Source: Phycisphaerae bacterium (GTDB lineage: Bacteria > Planctomycetota > Phycisphaerae > UBA1845). From it: a DNA stretch of 19,727 nucleotides. The DNA lies in assembly GCA_029260155.1 (NCBI GenBank), contig JAJDDU010000572.1:1-19727 (forward strand), written 5' to 3'. Numbering within the stretch: position 1 is the first letter of the stretch; every line of letters starts with the position of its first letter. Positions 1-8,810 of the stretch are shown piece after piece. The position numbers were made by a program, and so were the translations under genes. Below the pieces are notes generated by a model. That model saw only the letters and a program-made list of their open reading frames with translations. It was not told where the DNA came from and made no database searches.

Positions 1-72
1 ACGTTCTCTGCTGGCAATCCCCGTTTTCCATCCCGCTGTAAGCACTCTAGAAGCCACCCGCAACGGGGTTTC

Positions 73-111
73 CGGACTCGCCGTGCGGGTCCGAGAATCT
101 TCTCGTTTTTT
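73..111 (+). terminator. Short tandem hairpins followed by a T6 run
   Basis: CGGACTCG (73-80) can pair with CGGGTCCG (86-93), eight pairs including one G-U. Overlapping its end, CGAGA (92-96) pairs with TCTCG (101-105) and is followed directly by six T at 106-111. Hairpin plus T-run on the + strand is the layout of a Rho-independent terminator for transcription entering from the left edge. The second stem is only 5 bp, so it may be weak. No gene is visible upstream within the window, so what it would terminate is unknown. Confidence 0.35.
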
Positions 112-164
112 CTGTCCGCTTTTGGTCCGTTTTCGTGCGACTCTAGTTGGGGAAGCGTTCGAGT

Positions 165-263
165 GCGGCGCCGATCGGAACAAGCGTCATGACCCTTTGC
201 ACCGTCCACCGCGGACGGGCATTTGGGGTCATCGTTTGTTCCGAATCGGCGCCGCCTTTTTTT
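165..263 (+). terminator. Very long near-perfect hairpin with T7 tail, probable intrinsic terminator or structured RNA end
   Basis: GCGGCGCCGAT (165-175) is the exact reverse complement of ATCGGCGCCGC (245-255). Pairing continues inward: 176-183 with 236-243 after a one-base bulge (A244); 184-186 with 233-235; and 189-195 with 226-232 after a two-base bulge (187-188). An apical CCGTCC (202-207) pairs with GGACGG (213-218) around a five-base loop. About 35 bp form in all. C256 and then seven T (257-263) follow on the + strand only, which gives direction. This fits an oversized intrinsic terminator of a transcript from left of the window, the 3' end of a small RNA, or a folded mobile repeat. 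The structure is clear from the sequence; the role is inferred. Confidence 0.6.
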
Positions 264-506
264 GTCCGCCTACCCGGTGAGGGAAAACCTGCGCGCTGCG
301 TGTGACATGCCTACTCCGGCCCTGATCTTTTTCGCGAACACACCCTGCAATTCTACGACCCATTACGGTACAATGTACCCCGGGAGAGGGTCCGCTTTTG
401 TTTGGGAAATCCGTCTCGCGCCGGCCGGACCGGACGTGTAGACCATAAAGGTAGCGTGTCACAGTGTCAGACCTGTGACACCATTATCCAACTGCGAGGG
501 GTTTAG
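264..506 (+). promoter_or_regulatory. Leader region of the first gene with a GGTACA-A-TGTACC dyad
   Basis: There is no credible gene between the T7 run and the start at 507. A perfect 13-bp dyad lies at 367-379 (GGTACA, one A, TGTACC). It contains TACAAT (369-374), one mismatch from the sigma-70 -10 consensus. No good -35 box lies 17 bp upstream (TGCAAT at 346-351 is poor). The site could be an operator over a promoter for the gene at 507, which would give a leader of roughly 125 nt. This is weak evidence. Confidence 0.25.
456..481 (+). promoter_or_regulatory. Perfect 9-bp inverted repeat before the first gene
   Basis: GTGTCACAG (456-464) and CTGTGACAC (473-481) are exact reverse complements separated by eight bases (465-472). 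The repeat ends 25 bases before the ATG at 507, upstream of the ribosome-binding site GAGGGG (496-501). It could be a protein-binding operator or a hairpin in the 5' leader. The loop and right arm contain TGTCAGACC, which resembles short REP-like palindromes seen in several bacterial phyla, so a degenerate interspersed repeat is another option. Confidence 0.4.
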
Positions 507-2801
507 ATGCAGAACATCGTTTGCGCAATCGCGGTCGTGACCGCGGTCGCTTTGGTAACGCCAGGGAATGCGGGCGCGCAACCTAACAACTTGAATCCGA
601 CAGACTCCCTTTGCCTGAAGCTTCGCAACGTCAGCGATGAGAACGCGCAAGGCGATTGCCAGAGCGAAGACTCCGGCTGCGTCGGCGGTCCCACGCTCCG
701 ATGCACCGACGACGATCTCGATCCGCTCAACGGCGGCATCTGCATCGACCGCGATTGCTTCGACGTCAATGACATCGTCACCGTCGATGTCGCGTTGGGG
801 CCGACCGCGACCATCGCCTGTGGAGCGCAGGTTTTCCTCGGATGGGACACCGACAGTCTCGACTACGTCGACCACGTTATTGAGCCCGAGAGCGAACTCG
901 GATGGGATCTGCATTTCGTCAATTTCGTGAACACCAACGCGGGGACGCTGGATCTGGCCCTGGGAGTGCCGATCGTTCAAGGCTGCAACGAAGCATCCGG
1001 CACGACGGATGGTGGCACAATCCTGCGCCTGACTCTTGCCGTCACTGCCCACTGCAACACTCTGGACGTACGGTTTCGGGATTTCAATTTTCCGACGACG
1101 GTCAGCGGCGCCCTTGGCAATCTCCCTATCGTCGGCTGCAACGGTGACGTCGATCCGTCCGGGTTCGACGTCACACTCAAGTCCCCGCCCGAGTGGTCCT
1201 GCCCACAGAGCAGTTCCGGCGACGCGGACTGCGGACTCGTCACGCGAGAGGTTCTCTTCCCGCCGATTTCGGTCGACGATCCGTGCGAGCAGACAACGAC
1301 GCCCGCGGCCGACCTTTGCACAGTCACCTATTTCCAAAACTGCACGGGCGACCCGGATTGTGAAGGCCTGGGAACGTGCGTCGACGGACTCTGTACCATG
1401 CCCACCATTCCTAAGGGAGTCGAACTCTCTGCATTGCTCGACGGGGGCGGCGATTTCCTGCCCGGCAGAACCGAATTCCGCTGTGCCTACACCAATGCGT
1501 GCGGTCTTTCGCAAACGTGTGCGGCCGACATCGACAACAGTGGCGTCTTCATTCCCGACAACTGCCCCCAGATTCTCCACGTGGACCAGAACATCGGGGC
1601 CGGTGACCCCGACGGTGTGAGTTGGTGTACCGCGTTTGATGGTATTCAGGAGGCGCTGGCGGCCGCGGCCAAGACGAAGGGATGGGTCAACGAAATCCGC
1701 GTGGCGCGAGGAACCTACCGCCCCGCGCTTCCCGACGGTGATCGCCAAATCAGCTTTGCCCTCATCGACGGACTGTCACTTGTCGGCAGTTATGCCGGGT
1801 GCGACGCCTCCAATCCCGATGACCGCAACACCGTATTCTACCAGACCACGCTCAGCGGCGATCTCAACGGCGATGACGAGCTCGAAGGAGTCCGTATCAA
1901 CGACAACAGCTTTCACATTGTGACGGTGGACGACACCACGCAGTCCTCCGTAATCGACGGATTCACCATCGCCGCAGCCACCGCGGACGATGACAAGTCG
2001 CCCCACGACACCGGTGGCGGAATCTATGTTACCGGCGGAAGCGTGACCGTGATGCGATGCGTTCTGAGAAACAACCTCGCTCGCTTCGGCGGTGCGATCG
2101 GCAACGTCTCGGGCAACACGGTCGTGATCAACAGTAGGTTTGCGTTCAATCTCGCGATCGGTACGGGCGGAGCGATCAACAGCGTCGATAGCGATCTCAC
2201 CCTGGTCAACTGCACGTTCGGTTTGAACACCGCCAACACCGCTGGCGGGGCCATACACGGCGACGCAACGAGCACACAAACCGCGCGCAATTCGATTATC
2301 TGGACCAACGGTGCAACGCCGATCAGCGGCGACGCAACGGTTACCCACAGCATCATTCAAGGCGGTTGGCCCGGGCAGGGGAACATCGACGCCGATCCCC
2401 TGTTTTTCAACCCCGCCTCCGGAGTCTTCCAGCTGTCGGCCACATCGCCCGCCCTCGATGCCGGCGACAATACGCAAGTGCCAGATGGTGTCACTTTGGA
2501 CATCATCGGCACGCCACGTTTTGTCAATGATCCGTTTTCGCTGGAAACCGGGAACCCGGGTTTGCAGGGGGCGGCCGTGGTCGACATGGGCGCATTCGAA
2601 CTCCTGCTGGGCGACTCGCTTCAGGATGGCGACGTGGATTCCGAAGACTATCAGACCTTCTTCGACTGCTCAGGCATTGGGCCGCTCCCTGAGGAGTGCA
2701 TTGCGCACGATTTCGACGGCGATGTCGACATCGACCTCCTTGATATGATCGGCTTCCAGATCGCCTTCACAGGCGAGTCCAGCGGCGGCCCGCCTGGGTA
2801 A
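507..2801 (+). CDS. Secreted cohesin-like / beta-helix / dockerin-like protein
   Basis: This is a 764-residue exported protein. An in-frame TAG directly precedes the ATG, so this is the most upstream start in the frame; GAGGGG (496-501) is a good ribosome-binding site. Residues 1-24 form a signal peptide (cleavage likely after NAGA), although its n-region has no Lys or Arg. Residues about 85-225 look like a cohesin-type beta-sandwich (VTVDVAL, QVFLGWDTDSLDYVD, GGTILRLTLAV). A Cys-rich linker follows. Residues about 355-700 form a right-handed parallel beta-helix with the cap found in two neighbouring genes (SWCTAFDGIQEAL, then VARGTYRP) and coils such as GGGIYVTGGSVTVMRCVLRN. The end (about 703-757) is a two-loop dockerin-like module (LQDGDVDSEDY, then DFDGDVDIDLLD) with a C-x9-C pair between the loops. 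Role unknown: probably a surface or extracellular adhesion or scaffold protein. The export and helix calls are firm; the cohesin call is moderate. Confidence 0.9.
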   Translation: MQNIVCAIAVVTAVALVTPGNAGAQPNNLNPTDSLCLKLRNVSDENAQGDCQSEDSGCVGGPTLRCTDDDLDPLNGGICIDRDCFDVNDIVTVDVALGPTATIACGAQVFLGWDTDSLDYVDHVIEPESELGWDLHFVNFVNTNAGTLDLALGVPIVQGCNEASGTTDGGTILRLTLAVTAHCNTLDVRFRDFNFPTTVSGALGNLPIVGCNGDVDPSGFDVTLKSPPEWSCPQSSSGDADCGLVTREVLFPPISVDDPCEQTTTPAADLCTVTYFQNCTGDPDCEGLGTCVDGLCTMPTIPKGVELSALLDGGGDFLPGRTEFRCAYTNACGLSQTCAADIDNSGVFIPDNCPQILHVDQNIGAGDPDGVSWCTAFDGIQEALAAAAKTKGWVNEIRVARGTYRPALPDGDRQISFALIDGLSLVGSYAGCDASNPDDRNTVFYQTTLSGDLNGDDELEGVRINDNSFHIVTVDDTTQSSVIDGFTIAAATADDDKSPHDTGGGIYVTGGSVTVMRCVLRNNLARFGGAIGNVSGNTVVINSRFAFNLAIGTGGAINSVDSDLTLVNCTFGLNTANTAGGAIHGDATSTQTARNSIIWTNGATPISGDATVTHSIIQGGWPGQGNIDADPLFFNPASGVFQLSATSPALDAGDNTQVPDGVTLDIIGTPRFVNDPFSLETGNPGLQGAAVVDMGAFELLLGDSLQDGDVDSEDYQTFFDCSGIGPLPEECIAHDFDGDVDIDLLDMIGFQIAFTGESSGGPPG

Positions 2802-3049
2802 GCTGCACGACACTGCACAGAACTACGTCGTCCGGCAGTCACGTCCGTTTTTCAGCGGGGCAAGTGTACTTCAAAAGGCGGTGTCGCCGCATACCCGGTC
2901 GAACGATCCCTGGATTCGCCCCCGAAAACCTGATAGAATTGCCATATTGTCTGGCTGCCTGCGACACACGTACGGAATGGTCCCTGCGCGTAGCGAACTC
3001 AGAGCGGGGCGGCATGGAAAAGAAGCCTCAACACGTGCGGAGCAGCATC

Positions 3050-6000
3050 ATGAGCACGAAATACTACGTCCCACAACGACCCACCCGCCGACTCCCATGC
3101 GTTGTGCTCGCCCTGGCAATGGCCTGGTTCGGTATCACGGCGCGGGCACAGACCAATCTCGCCGATTTGAACGTCGTGCGTTCGCCCGCGACGGGCGTGG
3201 CCTCCTTTGTGACCGCGCGCAATGCGGGTGCGATCCCAGTTCGCATTCCCGCCGGCAGCGCGACCGCCGAGCCGATGGACTTCCTGGACCAATACGGAGA
3301 TCTCTTCGGGATCACCGCACCGGCCGAGCAGCTAGTCGAGTCGGACCAGACCAGCGATTCGCTTGGCCATACGCACACGACTCTCACTCAGGTACACCGC
3401 GGGATACCCGTCTTTTCCGGCGTTCTCAAGGTTCATCAGAATGCAGCCGGTATGTTCACGGCGGCAAACGGCGACTTCTATCCCATCGCCTCCAAAGTCT
3501 CGCCGGACCCAATCATCGACGCGGAAGCGGCTGAACGCATCGCGCGTACGATCCTCCTTGCGGGCGAGCCAGTGATTTCGCAATCCGAATTGGTCTTCGT
3601 CGATCCTGGGTGGTATGGCGATCCGCCCGTCGGAACCCGTTTGGCCTATCACATCATCCTTGAGGATACGTGGGCCGCCGTGCGCGAAGCGTTCTTCATC
3701 GACGCACACAACGGCGTCATTCTTGACCACTGGTCCATGTTGCACTCAGCCAAACTACGAGCGATTCATGACGGCCAGGGTGGGTTCAATCTGCCCGGAC
3801 CCATTGCCCGATTGGAGGGGCAGGTCGCCACCGGCGATTCCGATATCGATGCGGCGTACGACTACTACGGCGACACGTACGACTACTTCTTCCGAGCGTT
3901 CGGCCGTGACGGAATCGACGACGACGGCATGACGATGGTCGCCACGACCCACTCGACTGCCCCGTTCTGTCCAAACGCGTTTTGGAGCGGGTCGCTGCGA
4001 CAGATGGTGTTTTGCGATGGCACCGTGACCGATGACATCGTCGGGCACGAGCTGACACACGGCGTCACGGAGTTTTCAGCCAACCTGATTTACCAGAATC
4101 AATCGGGACAGCTCAATGAATCCTACTCCGACGTTTTTGGAGAAATGATCGACCTGTTTAACGGTGATGCTGCCTTTGCGGGCACGCCGGGCGGGTCGCC
4201 GAGTTGGCCGACACACGAGACCGGTCCCGGGGAAGACGAGCCCAACAACCTCCGCTCGGCTTGCAGTTCCTCCCCTTCCAACGCCGACGGCGTCCGCTGG
4301 ATGCTCGGCGAAGACGCCGAAGCGTTCGGCGGAGCGATTCGCGACATGTGGGATCCGCCCTGCGAAGGCGACCCGGACCGCGCCAACAGCCCGCTTCAAA
4401 TATGCCACACAGGTGATGTCGGTGGTGTTCACTCCGGCAGCGGCGTCCCCAATCACGCCTTCGCCATACTCACCGACGGTAAGGCCTTCAACGGTTTCGT
4501 CATCGACGGCATTGGGCCCATCAAGGCGGGCGCAGTCTGGTATCGCGCGCTGACCACGTACCTCACCGTCGCCTCCGATTTCGACGACGCATACTTTGCC
4601 CTCAATCAGGCGGCCGCCGATCTCGTCGGGACAGAGCCAAACGACCCCCGGACCGGCGCGCCCTCGGGCGATCCATTCACCGCCGGCGATGCTGAGCAGG
4701 TTGACTTCGCCTTGCGCGCCGTGGAAATGCACACGCCCGGCCTATGCGGTGACGGAGCCGTCCTCAACACCGAACCCGCGCCGGTGTGCCCCGGCAGCGA
4801 GACCATTTTCGCCGACGACTTTGAAAACGGCGTCAACGACTGGACGGTCACAAGCGCCGGTCCCGGCGGCACATATGACTGGATCCAGACCGCCGATCTG
4901 CCCACCGGCCGCACCGGCACTGCCTGGTTCGTCGATGATCCCGACTCAGATTGCTTTGGTCCCATTGTCACCGCGCGTCACTCGCTGATCAGTCCGGAAA
5001 TAGTCCTGCCGGCCGATGTGAACTTTCCGACGTTGTCATTCATGCACTCGGTCCAGACGGAAACGGCCTGGGACGGAGGCAACCTCAGCATCTCCGTCAA
5101 CGGCGCCGGGTTTCAACTGATTCCACACGCCTCGTTTCTCTACAACCCATACAATATCGTGCCCATGCTCGGCCCGCCGAGCACCAATCCCCTTGGCGGA
5201 TCGAGCGCCTTCAGCGGGCGCGGAGGAGAATGGGGCACATCGCTCGTACACATCGGCGCATTCGCGTCCGGCGGCGATTCTGTCCGAATCCGATTCGACT
5301 TCGGCAAGGACATATGTGCGGGCGCGATCGGGTGGTACGTGGACGACTTCGAACTCTACGACTGCAACATTGAAGACTGCAACAACAACGGTATCCCTGA
5401 CGAGGACGAACTGGGTGGCGGACCGCAAGTGGACGTTGTCATTCAGCAGGCACCCAACCGGTCGGCAGTGGTCAGCGATGCCGACCCCGGCTTCTTTCAG
5501 CGAAACGTCTGCGCCGAGAGCTTCGCCGTCGCACACACCAAGAGTATCGAGACCATCAGGATATGGGGCATCTACGCGACCGGAAACGACGTATCCAGCA
5601 ACGACTTCACCGTTCGCTTCCACGAATCCACCAACGGCTTCCCGGGTACGACCGTCGCGGCAATCAACAGTGTTCCGTTTAGTCTCTCTGGAACCGGAAC
5701 CTTCGCCTTTGGGCTCCCGATTTGGAGAGTAACGCTGACTTTTGCCAGCCCGGTTGTTCTCGATCCCGGGGTTTACTTCGTTCAGATCTATAACGACACC
5801 GTGGACAGCGAAGACATGTTCTTCTGGGTGTCGTCTCACTATCTCGGGGCACCCGGATACGTCGCATCTTCGAGCGCGCCGGGAGGGGCTTGGTCGTTCG
5901 GCGCTTACTACGACCTCGCCATAGAGATCCTAGCCGGCGTCACGGGCGGTGACTGCAACAGCAACGCAATCCCCGATGATTGCGAGGTCGATTGCGACGG

Positions 6001-8764
6001 CAACAGCCGGCCGGATGACTGCGACATTGCAGGCTGCCCGCCCGGCGACATCTCATGCTCCGACTGCAACGCCAACGGCCTGCTTGATTCCTGCGAAACG
6101 ACTGACTGCAACGAAAACGGGGTCCCCGATGACTGCGATGTCGTGTCCGGCGTGAGCGAAGACTGCAACGGTGACGCTGTCCCTGACGAATGCGGTACGG
6201 ACTGCAATGCCAACGGCACATCGGACGAATGTGATTTTCTCGATGGAACGCTGACCGACAACAACGGAAACGGTATCGCCGATGAATGCGAGACGGTCTT
6301 CGTCAACGCGACCTCCGGCGGCGGCACGCACGACGGTACGACATGGGCCACGGCGTTTCTCGGCTTGCAGGAGGCACTGACGCTCGCGGCCGATTCCGGC
6401 GGCATTGTCCAAGAAGTGTGGGTCGTGGCCGGGACCTACAAACCCGCTCCGGCCGGTGGAGATCGAGAAGAGACATTTACCATCCCTGACGGCATCAAGG
6501 TCTACGGCGGCTTCACCGGTGGCGAGACCTTCTTGGGCCAGCGTGACCCCGTCGCAAACCCGACGATTCTCAGTGGCGACTTGTCCGGCGATGACGGCCC
6601 CAACTTCGCCAATTACCTGGATAATTCGTTCCACGTGGTCACGATTTCCAATTCCGACGGGTCGCACGCGGCGACGCTCCTCGACGGATTCACCATACGC
6701 GGCGGCAACGCCAACGGAATCCCTCCTGGTTTCGTGGGCGGTGGCATGTACATCGAGGGCGGAGAAGCCACCATCGCAAACTGCACGCTCATTGAAAACA
6801 GGGCATCCGTCGGCGGCGGCATGCACGTTCAGAATGGCAATCCCACCCTCAAGAACTGTACGTTTATCGAAAACTTCGCGGATTCCGCCGGTGGCATGTC
6901 CACGACAGGCCAAGGCGCCCCGGTCTTGACCGACTGCCTCTTCGACCGCAATGAAGGCGGCGGAATGGGCAATTCCGACGGCAGCGCGCCAGTGCTGTTG
7001 CGCACTGAGTTTAGAGAGAACATCTCGAATGCCAGCGGTGCCGGAATGCACAACAGCAATGACGCCAACGCCAGCCTCACGCACTGCCTCTTTGTGGACA
7101 ATGTGTCCGCTTTCGGCGACGGCGGCGCCATCTACAGCAGAGACGGCAGTAACATCGTGGCCGTACACTGCACCTTCACGAACAACAGTGCCCTCAGTCG
7201 CGGCGGTGCGATGTATAACTTCAACAACAACCCCTCTGTTGTGAATTGCGCGTTCATAGGCAACCAGGTGACCGATCTGTTCAGCGATGGCGGCGGGCTC
7301 TATACTTCGGTGGGCAGCGCGACCGTCACAAACTGCACCTTCAACGCGAATTTCGCCGCCGGCAGTGGAGGCGGCCTGTACCACTCGGGAAGCGGCAGCA
7401 CGGTCACGCTGAGAAACAGCATTCTTTGGGGCAACGCCGACGGTGGATCGGGCCTCCAGGACGCGCAGGTCTTTCTCGCCAGTGGATCGGCAGCTGTAGA
7501 TTACTCCTGCATTCAAGGCCTAACCGGGGCGCTCGGGGGAACCGGCAATATCAGCAGCGACCCCAGGTTCAGCGACACCGCAGCCGGCGACCTGCGTCTG
7601 GAATCCGATTCGCCCTGCAGTGACGCAGCCGACAATCTCGCGGACACGGACGCCAATACGGCAGGAGTGCAGGCACTTCCCGATACCGATCTCGACGGCA
7701 ATTTCCGTTTCTTTGACAATGCCGCTGCGCCAGACACTGGCAACGGTACCTCGCCGATCGTGGACATGGGCGCTTGGGAATTTCAGGAATGCACATCGCC
7801 AATCATCTCGATCGAGCCCACCAATCAAGGTGGCTGCATCGGAAGCAGCGCGACGTTTGAAGTCACAGCGATTGGCACGCAAGTGATTGGTTACCAGTGG
7901 CGTGCGGGCGGTTCGAACATCGCGGGGGCCAATGGCGCCTCGTACACAGTCGCTCCGATCACACCCGACGATGCCGCACTGTATGACGTGGTTGTGAGCA
8001 ACGAGTGCGGCTCGGCGACGAGCGTGACGGCTGCGTTGATCATTGAAACTGAGGTGCCGACGATTGTGTTGCACCCGCAGACTCAGGGCGGATGTGTCGG
8101 GGAAGTGGTAACGCTCACCGTCCTGGGTGAATCGATCGGCCCCGTTGCGTACCAATGGCGAAAGAACCTCGCGATTCTTCCCGGCGCAAGCGGCGAAAGC
8201 TATACAATTGACGGGTTCGGCATCGACGACGCCGGCAGCTACGATGTCCTTGTCACCAACGGTTGCGGCTCCACCGCCACCGATCCCGCCATCCTCAGCA
8301 TAGGTGCTGCGCCTGCCGTGAGCGACCACCCAACCGACGCAACAACCTGCGGGGGCGGCGTGGCAGTCTTCACAGTCACCACGTTCGGAACCGAGCCGCT
8401 TTCCTATCAATGGCGTAGAGACGGCGAGAACATCGTTGACGCCAGTGAGAGTACGCTGGCCATCGATCCCGCGACGATCGGCGACGCCGGCGCGTACGAC
8501 GTCGTCATCACCAACCCCTGCGGATCGGACACCAGCGATGCAGCCACGTTGACGGTGACCCCGCCTGTGTTGGGTGACTTTGACGGCGATTGCGCCGTCA
8601 CGATCGAGGACTATAGGGTCTTTCAGAACGACTGCCTATCGCGCGATCACACGTGGCCGGAATTCACGCCGCCGGCCGAGGAGTGCTTGAGCCTCGATGC
8701 CGACGCGGACGGCGACGTCGATCTGCTCGACTTCGGGAACCTTCAGGCGGTGTTCGGCGAATAG
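3050..8764 (+). CDS. Giant secreted M4 metallopeptidase fused to beta-helix, Ig-like and dockerin-like regions
   Basis: This is a 1904-residue protein. The start at 3050 is chosen because GGAG (3039-3042) is well spaced and the product begins with a standard signal peptide (cleavage likely after TARA, residue 33); 3014 is an in-frame alternative. A thermolysin-type propeptide comes first, then the peptidase: zinc motif HELTH at 333-337, third ligand Glu357 in NESYSD (23 residues after Glu334, as in thermolysin), and a likely catalytic His461 in GGVHSGSGVPN. All key residues are present, so it should be an active zinc endopeptidase. Next come a jelly-roll-like region (about 583-774), an unassigned beta-rich region (about 794-966), seven DCNxNGxPDxC-type repeats (968-1081), a beta-helix (about 1083-1581), three Ig-like repeats (about 1583-1837) and a dockerin-like end (about 1841-1904). 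Typical M4 enzymes are far shorter. The 248-nt gap from the previous gene shows no clear promoter. It probably acts outside the cell on protein, perhaps anchored. Confidence 0.92.
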   Translation: MSTKYYVPQRPTRRLPCVVLALAMAWFGITARAQTNLADLNVVRSPATGVASFVTARNAGAIPVRIPAGSATAEPMDFLDQYGDLFGITAPAEQLVESDQTSDSLGHTHTTLTQVHRGIPVFSGVLKVHQNAAGMFTAANGDFYPIASKVSPDPIIDAEAAERIARTILLAGEPVISQSELVFVDPGWYGDPPVGTRLAYHIILEDTWAAVREAFFIDAHNGVILDHWSMLHSAKLRAIHDGQGGFNLPGPIARLEGQVATGDSDIDAAYDYYGDTYDYFFRAFGRDGIDDDGMTMVATTHSTAPFCPNAFWSGSLRQMVFCDGTVTDDIVGHELTHGVTEFSANLIYQNQSGQLNESYSDVFGEMIDLFNGDAAFAGTPGGSPSWPTHETGPGEDEPNNLRSACSSSPSNADGVRWMLGEDAEAFGGAIRDMWDPPCEGDPDRANSPLQICHTGDVGGVHSGSGVPNHAFAILTDGKAFNGFVIDGIGPIKAGAVWYRALTTYLTVASDFDDAYFALNQAAADLVGTEPNDPRTGAPSGDPFTAGDAEQVDFALRAVEMHTPGLCGDGAVLNTEPAPVCPGSETIFADDFENGVNDWTVTSAGPGGTYDWIQTADLPTGRTGTAWFVDDPDSDCFGPIVTARHSLISPEIVLPADVNFPTLSFMHSVQTETAWDGGNLSISVNGAGFQLIPHASFLYNPYNIVPMLGPPSTNPLGGSSAFSGRGGEWGTSLVHIGAFASGGDSVRIRFDFGKDICAGAIGWYVDDFELYDCNIEDCNNNGIPDEDELGGGPQVDVVIQQAPNRSAVVSDADPGFFQRNVCAESFAVAHTKSIETIRIWGIYATGNDVSSNDFTVRFHESTNGFPGTTVAAINSVPFSLSGTGTFAFGLPIWRVTLTFASPVVLDPGVYFVQIYNDTVDSEDMFFWVSSHYLGAPGYVASSSAPGGAWSFGAYYDLAIEILAGVTGGDCNSNAIPDDCEVDCDGNSRPDDCDIAGCPPGDISCSDCNANGLLDSCETTDCNENGVPDDCDVVSGVSEDCNGDAVPDECGTDCNANGTSDECDFLDGTLTDNNGNGIADECETVFVNATSGGGTHDGTTWATAFLGLQEALTLAADSGGIVQEVWVVAGTYKPAPAGGDREETFTIPDGIKVYGGFTGGETFLGQRDPVANPTILSGDLSGDDGPNFANYLDNSFHVVTISNSDGSHAATLLDGFTIRGGNANGIPPGFVGGGMYIEGGEATIANCTLIENRASVGGGMHVQNGNPTLKNCTFIENFADSAGGMSTTGQGAPVLTDCLFDRNEGGGMGNSDGSAPVLLRTEFRENISNASGAGMHNSNDANASLTHCLFVDNVSAFGDGGAIYSRDGSNIVAVHCTFTNNSALSRGGAMYNFNNNPSVVNCAFIGNQVTDLFSDGGGLYTSVGSATVTNCTFNANFAAGSGGGLYHSGSGSTVTLRNSILWGNADGGSGLQDAQVFLASGSAAVDYSCIQGLTGALGGTGNISSDPRFSDTAAGDLRLESDSPCSDAADNLADTDANTAGVQALPDTDLDGNFRFFDNAAAPDTGNGTSPIVDMGAWEFQECTSPIISIEPTNQGGCIGSSATFEVTAIGTQVIGYQWRAGGSNIAGANGASYTVAPITPDDAALYDVVVSNECGSATSVTAALIIETEVPTIVLHPQTQGGCVGEVVTLTVLGESIGPVAYQWRKNLAILPGASGESYTIDGFGIDDAGSYDVLVTNGCGSTATDPAILSIGAAPAVSDHPTDATTCGGGVAVFTVTTFGTEPLSYQWRRDGENIVDASESTLAIDPATIGDAGAYDVVITNPCGSDTSDAATLTVTPPVLGDFDGDCAVTIEDYRVFQNDCLSRDHTWPEFTPPAEECLSLDADADGDVDLLDFGNLQAVFGE
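5951..6289 (+). repeat. Seven tandem DCNxNGxPDxC calcium-binding-type repeats
   Basis: Within the metallopeptidase gene seven short units follow each other: DCNSNAIPDDC, DCDGNSRPDDC, DCNANGLLDSC, DCNENGVPDDC, DCNGDAVPDEC, DCNANGTSDEC and DNNGNGIADEC. A lone related unit, DCNNNGIPDEDE, lies earlier near 5377. The spaced Asp/Asn pattern resembles thrombospondin type-3 and EF-hand-like calcium loops. Two Cys per unit suggest disulfide pairing outside the cytoplasm. They probably form a rigid calcium-stabilised spacer between the peptidase half and the beta-helix half. Confidence 0.8.
7798..8560 (+). repeat. Three tandem Ig-like domain repeats
   Basis: Three units of about 85 residues in the metallopeptidase gene share the same signposts: a GGC near the start (QGGCIGSS, QGGCVGEV, TTCGGGVA), a YQWR core (YQWRAGG, YQWRKNL, YQWRRDG), then DDAALYDVVVSNECGS, DDAGSYDVLVTNGCGS or GDAGAYDVVITNPCGS. 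The D-A-x-x-Y-x-V core is typical of bacterial Ig-like domains. The two Cys in each unit probably form the intradomain disulfide. They likely act as a spacer or binding arm ahead of the dockerin-like end. Confidence 0.85.
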
Positions 8765-8810
8765 ACGCAGAGGCGGGAGTCAAAGACGGTCGCACCAAGC
8801 TGACTTCGGA

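Noticed and set aside
459..1748. 429-residue open frame antisense to the first secreted-protein gene
   Set aside because: It mirrors a well-supported gene with signal peptide and recognisable repeats. Its own product has no domain, and long antisense frames are expected in GC-rich Asp/Asn-rich coding DNA.
2864..3049. Upstream extension of the metallopeptidase gene
   Set aside because: The added residues would put a non-signal segment before a normal signal peptide, and the start at 3050 has a well-spaced GGAG.
6053..7516. 487-residue open frame antisense to the metallopeptidase gene
   Set aside because: It lies opposite the calcium-repeat and beta-helix region. Its regular Val/Ala/His pattern is the mirror of the Asp/Asn/Gly repeats. 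No start site or domain supports it.
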